Positions 6,572 to 8,689 of a stretch of DNA of 8,689 nt are shown here, piece by piece. Under the pieces are notes generated by a model that saw only the letters and a list, made by a program, of their open reading frames with translations, did no database searches and was not told the DNA's origin. The translations under genes and the position numbers were made by a program. Location: contig MUKB01000077.1 of assembly GCA_002049785.1 (NCBI GenBank), positions 1 through 8,689 of the forward strand, given 5' to 3'. Origin of the DNA: Caldifarciminota bacterium 4484_100. Lineage in GTDB: Bacteria; Hydrothermota; Tepidihabitantia; SM23-42. Each line of letters opens with the position of its first letter. Within the stretch, counting starts at the first letter, position 1.

Positions 6572-7036
6572 ATGCCGTTGAATAAACAACAGCGTCAGGA
6601 CTTAATACGACGCATAATTACGGAAAAGAAGATCTCCACCCAATTCCAATTACTCCAGGAACTCCGTAAACTGGGTTATTATAATATTAATCAACCAACC
6701 ATCTCCCGGGACCTCAGAGAGATTGGCGTAATAAAAACAGCCCGGGGCCTGGGTCCTCCCTGTTATAATCTTGCAATCGATTCTCAAACAATCACTATGG
6801 CTAACTTCCGTAATAAATTTAAAAATTTTGTCCAGGATATAAGACATACTGGCAATCTCATACTCATCATAACCCTTCCTGGCGATGCCCAGGGGGTTGC
6901 CAAGGTGATCGATAAGGCAAATTTCAAAAATATCTTAGGAACCGTTGCAGGTGACGACACAATTTTAGTTGTAGTTGACAAACCAGGAAATGTAAAAAAA
7001 CTCCTAAAAACATTCAATAAGGCAAGATTCGGATAA
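6572..7036 (+). CDS. argR: Arginine repressor ArgR
   Basis: The 154-residue length is standard for ArgR/AhrC, a hexameric transcription factor that senses L-arginine and binds 18-bp ARG boxes to repress biosynthesis (and in some bacteria activates catabolism). The N-terminal winged helix-turn-helix (about 1-70) contains the recognition segment NQPTISRDLREIGVIK (40-55), with the conserved S-R-D. The C-terminal oligomerisation and arginine-binding domain (about 80-154) has the loop PGDAQGVAKVID (103-114) and GTVAGDDTI (123-131). Asp128 and Asp129 correspond to the arginine-contacting aspartates of E. coli ArgR. The start is the ATG just after the -10 box; a TTG two codons on is the only near alternative and also lacks an SD. 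Its likely target, argG, lies 505 bp downstream. No intrinsic terminator with a T-run follows, but a strong palindrome does at 7098. Confidence 0.96.
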   Translation: MPLNKQQRQDLIRRIITEKKISTQFQLLQELRKLGYYNINQPTISRDLREIGVIKTARGLGPPCYNLAIDSQTITMANFRNKFKNFVQDIRHTGNLILIITLPGDAQGVAKVIDKANFKNILGTVAGDDTILVVVDKPGNVKKLLKTFNKARFG

Positions 7037-7097
7037 TCGAAACCGATAACCAACCTCCACCCTTCATATACGCACCACAGATGATTCATCTCCAGGC

Positions 7098-7131
7098 TTT
7101 CGTTATTTCGCCAATTGGCGAAATAGCGAAA
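7098..7131. repeat. 34-bp near-perfect palindrome downstream of argR
   Basis: The core ATTTCGCCAATTGGCGAAAT (7105-7124) is a perfect 20-bp palindrome. The symmetry extends outwards to TTTCG (7098-7102) and CGAAA (7127-7131), with one T-G pair as the only imperfection. As RNA it would give a stem of about 15 bp with an AAUU loop. No T-run follows on either strand, so it is not a standard intrinsic terminator. A transcription-factor operator, a REP-like dispersed element or an mRNA 3'-end stabiliser are the alternatives. Confidence 0.9.
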
Positions 7132-7333
7132 TGCAATGTAATTTCAAGACTTTTTGGGATGGGGAACTGCATTATAGGCATTGGCCACTGAGGTCTGGTA
7201 AGAGTAACCTCCTGATCGAATATTATATGCGTTCTCTACGGCACTGCAAGACATTTCATAGAATAAAGATTAAAAACATCTTTTTCCGTATGGTTTGTAG
7301 GTCTAACTGTAATGGCATTCTGGTTATCTTACA

Positions 7334-7354
7334 CTTGATGCTCGATACTTGATA
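7334..7354. repeat. Heptamer tandem repeat, 3 units (CTTGATG, CTCGATA, CTTGATA)
   Basis: Three adjacent 7-nt units share the pattern C(T/C)(T)GAT(G/A) with no gap: 7334-7340, 7341-7347 and 7348-7354. The tract is short and could be chance, but it lies in a spacer that also holds other simple repeats. Confidence 0.55.
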
Positions 7355-7381
7355 AAATATTGAGTTGTTGACAAACAAAAA

Positions 7382-7426
7382 AAACCAGAGAAACGAGAAA
7401 AACAAGACAAACCAGAAAAACCAAGG
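7382..7426. repeat. Second copy of the 9-bp repeat family, 4-5 units
   Basis: The units are AAACCAGAG, AAACGAGAA, AAACAAGAC, AAACCAGAA and a degraded AAACCAAGG. The first two match units of the tract at 163-270 exactly, including the C/G alternation at position 5. Orientation relative to the nearest downstream promoter is the same as at the first locus: the tract ends 52 bp before the argG -35 box, against 66 bp before the lapA -35 box. Confidence 0.88.
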
Positions 7427-7478
7427 ATGCTGAACCTATACTGAAATACCTCAGCACAGGACTCAGGCACGATACCCC

Positions 7479-7506
7479 TTGACAATCTATAAATCTTATG
7501 TATAAT
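7479..7506 (+). promoter_or_regulatory. Consensus argG promoter
   Basis: TTGACA (7479-7484), a 16-bp spacer and TATAAT (7501-7506) are both perfect hexamers. Transcription should begin near 7513, giving a leader of about 29 nt. The -10 box lies wholly inside the candidate ARG box at 7497-7514, so repressor binding would exclude RNA polymerase. Confidence 0.9.
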
Positions 7507-7514
7507 TATGCATA
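7497..7514. promoter_or_regulatory. Candidate ArgR operator (ARG box 1) over the argG -10
   Basis: The sequence TATGTATAATTATGCATA aligns without gaps to the E. coli 18-bp ARG box WNTGAATWWWWATTCANW. The left arm TGTAT and right arm ATGCA each differ from consensus at one base, and the centre AATT is all A/T. The site is a palindrome in 16 of 18 positions. It sits upstream of an arginine-biosynthesis gene with argR next door. Binding itself is inferred. Confidence 0.78.
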
Positions 7515-7517
7515 ATT

Positions 7518-7535
7518 TATTAATAATTATGGAGG
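7518..7535. promoter_or_regulatory. Weaker candidate ARG box 2, 3 bp after box 1
   Basis: A 21-bp shift from box 1 places TTAAT-AATT-ATGGA in register with the ARG-box arms (4/5 and 3/5 matches, A/T centre). A 3-bp gap between paired boxes is the arrangement known for E. coli ArgR hexamers. The right arm overlaps the GGAGG Shine-Dalgarno, which could itself account for part of the sequence, so this site is tentative. Confidence 0.45.
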
Positions 7536-7541
7536 TGCATT

Positions 7542-8689
7542 ATGAAAAAAGTTGTGCTGGGCTACTCCGGTGGCCTTGATACCTCGGTTTTGATTAAACT
7601 GATAAAGGAAAAATACAATGCCGAGGTTATTGCAGTGGTTGTGGATGTGGGACAGAAGGAGAACATTACTGCGATAAAAGAGAAAGCATTGGCAATCGGT
7701 GCGGTTGAATCAATCGTTATCGATGCCCGTGATGAATTTGCCGAGCACTATATCCTGCCTGCGATAAAAGCCAATGCCGTATATGAAAAATCTTATCCCC
7801 TGGCAACTGCATTGGCACGTCCCCTCATTGCAAAACATCTGGTTGATATTGCCCATCAATACGGAGCAGAAACCATCGCCCATGGTTGCACCGGTAAGGG
7901 AAATGACCAGGTGCGTTTTGAGACCGCCATCGCCTGCCTCGATCCGCAAATCGAGCTTCTGGCACCGGTGCGTGAATTCGGCCTCAATCGCGATTATGAA
8001 CTCGCCTATGCCAAAGAGCACGATATACCGATCGACCACCAATTGAATATTTATTCAATTGATGAAAACTTGTGGGGCCGAAGCATCGAATGCGGCCCCC
8101 TGGAGGACGCCGATAATGAACCACCAGAATCTGCCTTTGCCTGGACAAACTCACCCCTGAAGGCACCGAATTATAACGCCTACTTAGAGATTGAATTCGA
8201 ATCCGGAAAACCGTGCCGACTGAACGGCAAATCAATGGATTTGGCCAATTTAATCACTGAATTGAATCGTATCGGTGGACTGCACGGGGTCGGCAGAATT
8301 GACCATATAGAATCACGAATCATCGGACTCAAATCCCGTGAGGTCTATGAAACACCAGCTGCGGCTATTCTGCTCGCCGCACACTATGACCTGGAAAAGA
8401 TGGTCTTAACACGGGATGTTCTGAGTTTCAAACCGTTCATTGAAAACCTTTTTTCAGAACTGGTATATGACGGCCGCTGGTTCTCTCCCCTGTTCCAGGC
8501 ACTCAATCAATTCGTCAATGCAACACAGGAGACGGTCAGTGGTAAGGTCAAAATAAAATTATACAAAGGTAATGTAATAATAATTGGCCGGGATTCAAAG
8601 AACAGCCTCTATCAGAAGGAATTCGTTACCTACTCCTCATTCGACCAGTTTGAATTCCAATCGGCCCGTGGTTTCATTGAAATCTGGTC
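7542..8689 (+). CDS. argG: Argininosuccinate synthase (partial, runs off right edge)
   Basis: The enzyme joins citrulline and aspartate using ATP, giving argininosuccinate, AMP and pyrophosphate; this is the penultimate step of arginine synthesis in the cytoplasm. The window holds 382 codons of a family usually about 400 long, so only the last few residues are missing. The N-terminal ATP-pyrophosphatase P-loop is YSGGLDTSV (8-16). The substrate-binding stretch HGCTGKGNDQVRFE spans 114-127, and SIDENLWGRSIECGPLED follows in the synthetase domain; all family signatures are intact. The start is an ATG with GGAGG 6 nt upstream. The promoter carries candidate ARG boxes, so arginine-dependent repression by the neighbouring ArgR is likely. 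argH often follows argG but lies outside the view. Confidence 0.98.
   Translation, partial: MKKVVLGYSGGLDTSVLIKLIKEKYNAEVIAVVVDVGQKENITAIKEKALAIGAVESIVIDARDEFAEHYILPAIKANAVYEKSYPLATALARPLIAKHLVDIAHQYGAETIAHGCTGKGNDQVRFETAIACLDPQIELLAPVREFGLNRDYELAYAKEHDIPIDHQLNIYSIDENLWGRSIECGPLEDADNEPPESAFAWTNSPLKAPNYNAYLEIEFESGKPCRLNGKSMDLANLITELNRIGGLHGVGRIDHIESRIIGLKSREVYETPAAAILLAAHYDLEKMVLTRDVLSFKPFIENLFSELVYDGRWFSPLFQALNQFVNATQETVSGKVKIKLYKGNVIIIGRDSKNSLYQKEFVTYSSFDQFEFQSARGFIEIW

Larger units (their letters stand above)
7037..7541. other. 505-bp spacer between argR and argG, repeat-bearing, no convincing gene
   Basis: The stretch contains, in order, a 34-bp near-perfect palindrome (7098-7131), about 200 bp of sequence I cannot assign, a heptamer tandem (7334-7354), an orphan TTGACA (7368-7373) with no -10 box at the right distance, a 9-bp tandem tract (7382-7426), a small inverted repeat TGCTGA (7428-7433) / TCAGCA (7451-7456), and the argG promoter and operators (7479-7535). 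A 73-codon ORF from 7131 starts inside the palindrome, has no SD and shows no recognisable composition or motif, so I do not call it a gene. Confidence 0.6.

Noticed and set aside
7265..7285. AAAGAT / ATCTTT hairpin followed by T's as a terminator of argR
   Set aside because: The stem is only 6 bp and nearly all A/T, too weak for an intrinsic terminator, and it lies 230 bp past the argR stop.
7131..7352. 73-codon plus-strand ORF
   Set aside because: Its start codon lies in the edge of the palindrome, it has no SD or promoter, and the protein is unlike anything I recognise.
7368..7396. A second argG promoter at the TTGACA before the 9-bp tract
   Set aside because: No acceptable -10 box lies 15-19 bp downstream, where the repeat reads AAACGAG.
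7428..7466. Inverted repeat TGCTGA/TCAGCA and CTCAG direct repeats as a riboswitch or T-box leader of argG
   Set aside because: They lie upstream of the argG promoter and so would not be in the mRNA; the repeats are short.

Overview
The window looks like part of a chromosome from a Gram-negative-type bacterium of moderate to low GC. It carries a LapA/LapB-like envelope pair, a MutS, an ArgR/ArgG arginine pair and textbook sigma70-type promoters (TTGACA, 16-17 bp, TATAAT or TATGAT). The TPR-rich proteins, the LapB-SPOR arrangement and the simple purine-rich intergenic repeats would fit an uncultured lineage such as WOR-3 or another FCB-like group. That placement is inference only; nothing in the sequence fixes it.

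Layout, left to right. (1) Positions 1-80, minus strand: the first 26 codons of a gene resembling zinc-dependent alcohol dehydrogenases, with its own consensus promoter. (2) Positions 81-385: a spacer with two divergent promoters on either side of twelve exact-length 9-bp tandem repeats. (3) Positions 386-4641, plus strand: a small LapA-like membrane protein, overlapping by ATGA a LapB-like TPR protein that ends in a SPOR domain, then mutS. (4) Positions 4646-6482, minus strand, converging on mutS with only 4 bp between stop codons: tRNA-Thr(CGU) followed 27 nt later by a polytopic membrane protein with C-terminal TPRs. (5) Positions 6538-7036, plus strand: argR, probably translated from a leaderless mRNA. 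(6) Positions 7037-7541: a 505-bp spacer without a convincing gene, holding a 34-bp near-perfect palindrome, a heptamer tandem, a second copy of the 9-bp repeat family, and the argG promoter with two candidate ARG boxes. (7) Positions 7542 to the edge: argG, running off the window.

How the genes connect. ArgR (arginine-sensing repressor) and ArgG (argininosuccinate synthase) form a regulatory pair: the best ARG-box match in the window lies on the argG -10 element, and a weaker one follows 3 bp later over the Shine-Dalgarno. The LapA/LapB-like pair suggests envelope biogenesis. Its C-terminal SPOR domain replaces the zinc-binding rubredoxin end of E. coli LapB and raises a topology question. 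MutS keeps the mismatch-reading Phe-X-Glu, both Walker motifs and a C-terminal clamp-binding motif, but lacks the E. coli-type tetramerisation tail.

The least explained elements are the 9-bp repeat family found twice upstream of plus-strand promoters, the palindrome after argR, the tRNA-mRNA dicistron, and the membrane-TPR protein of unknown function. I see no CRISPR array, transposase, phage gene or defence system here.
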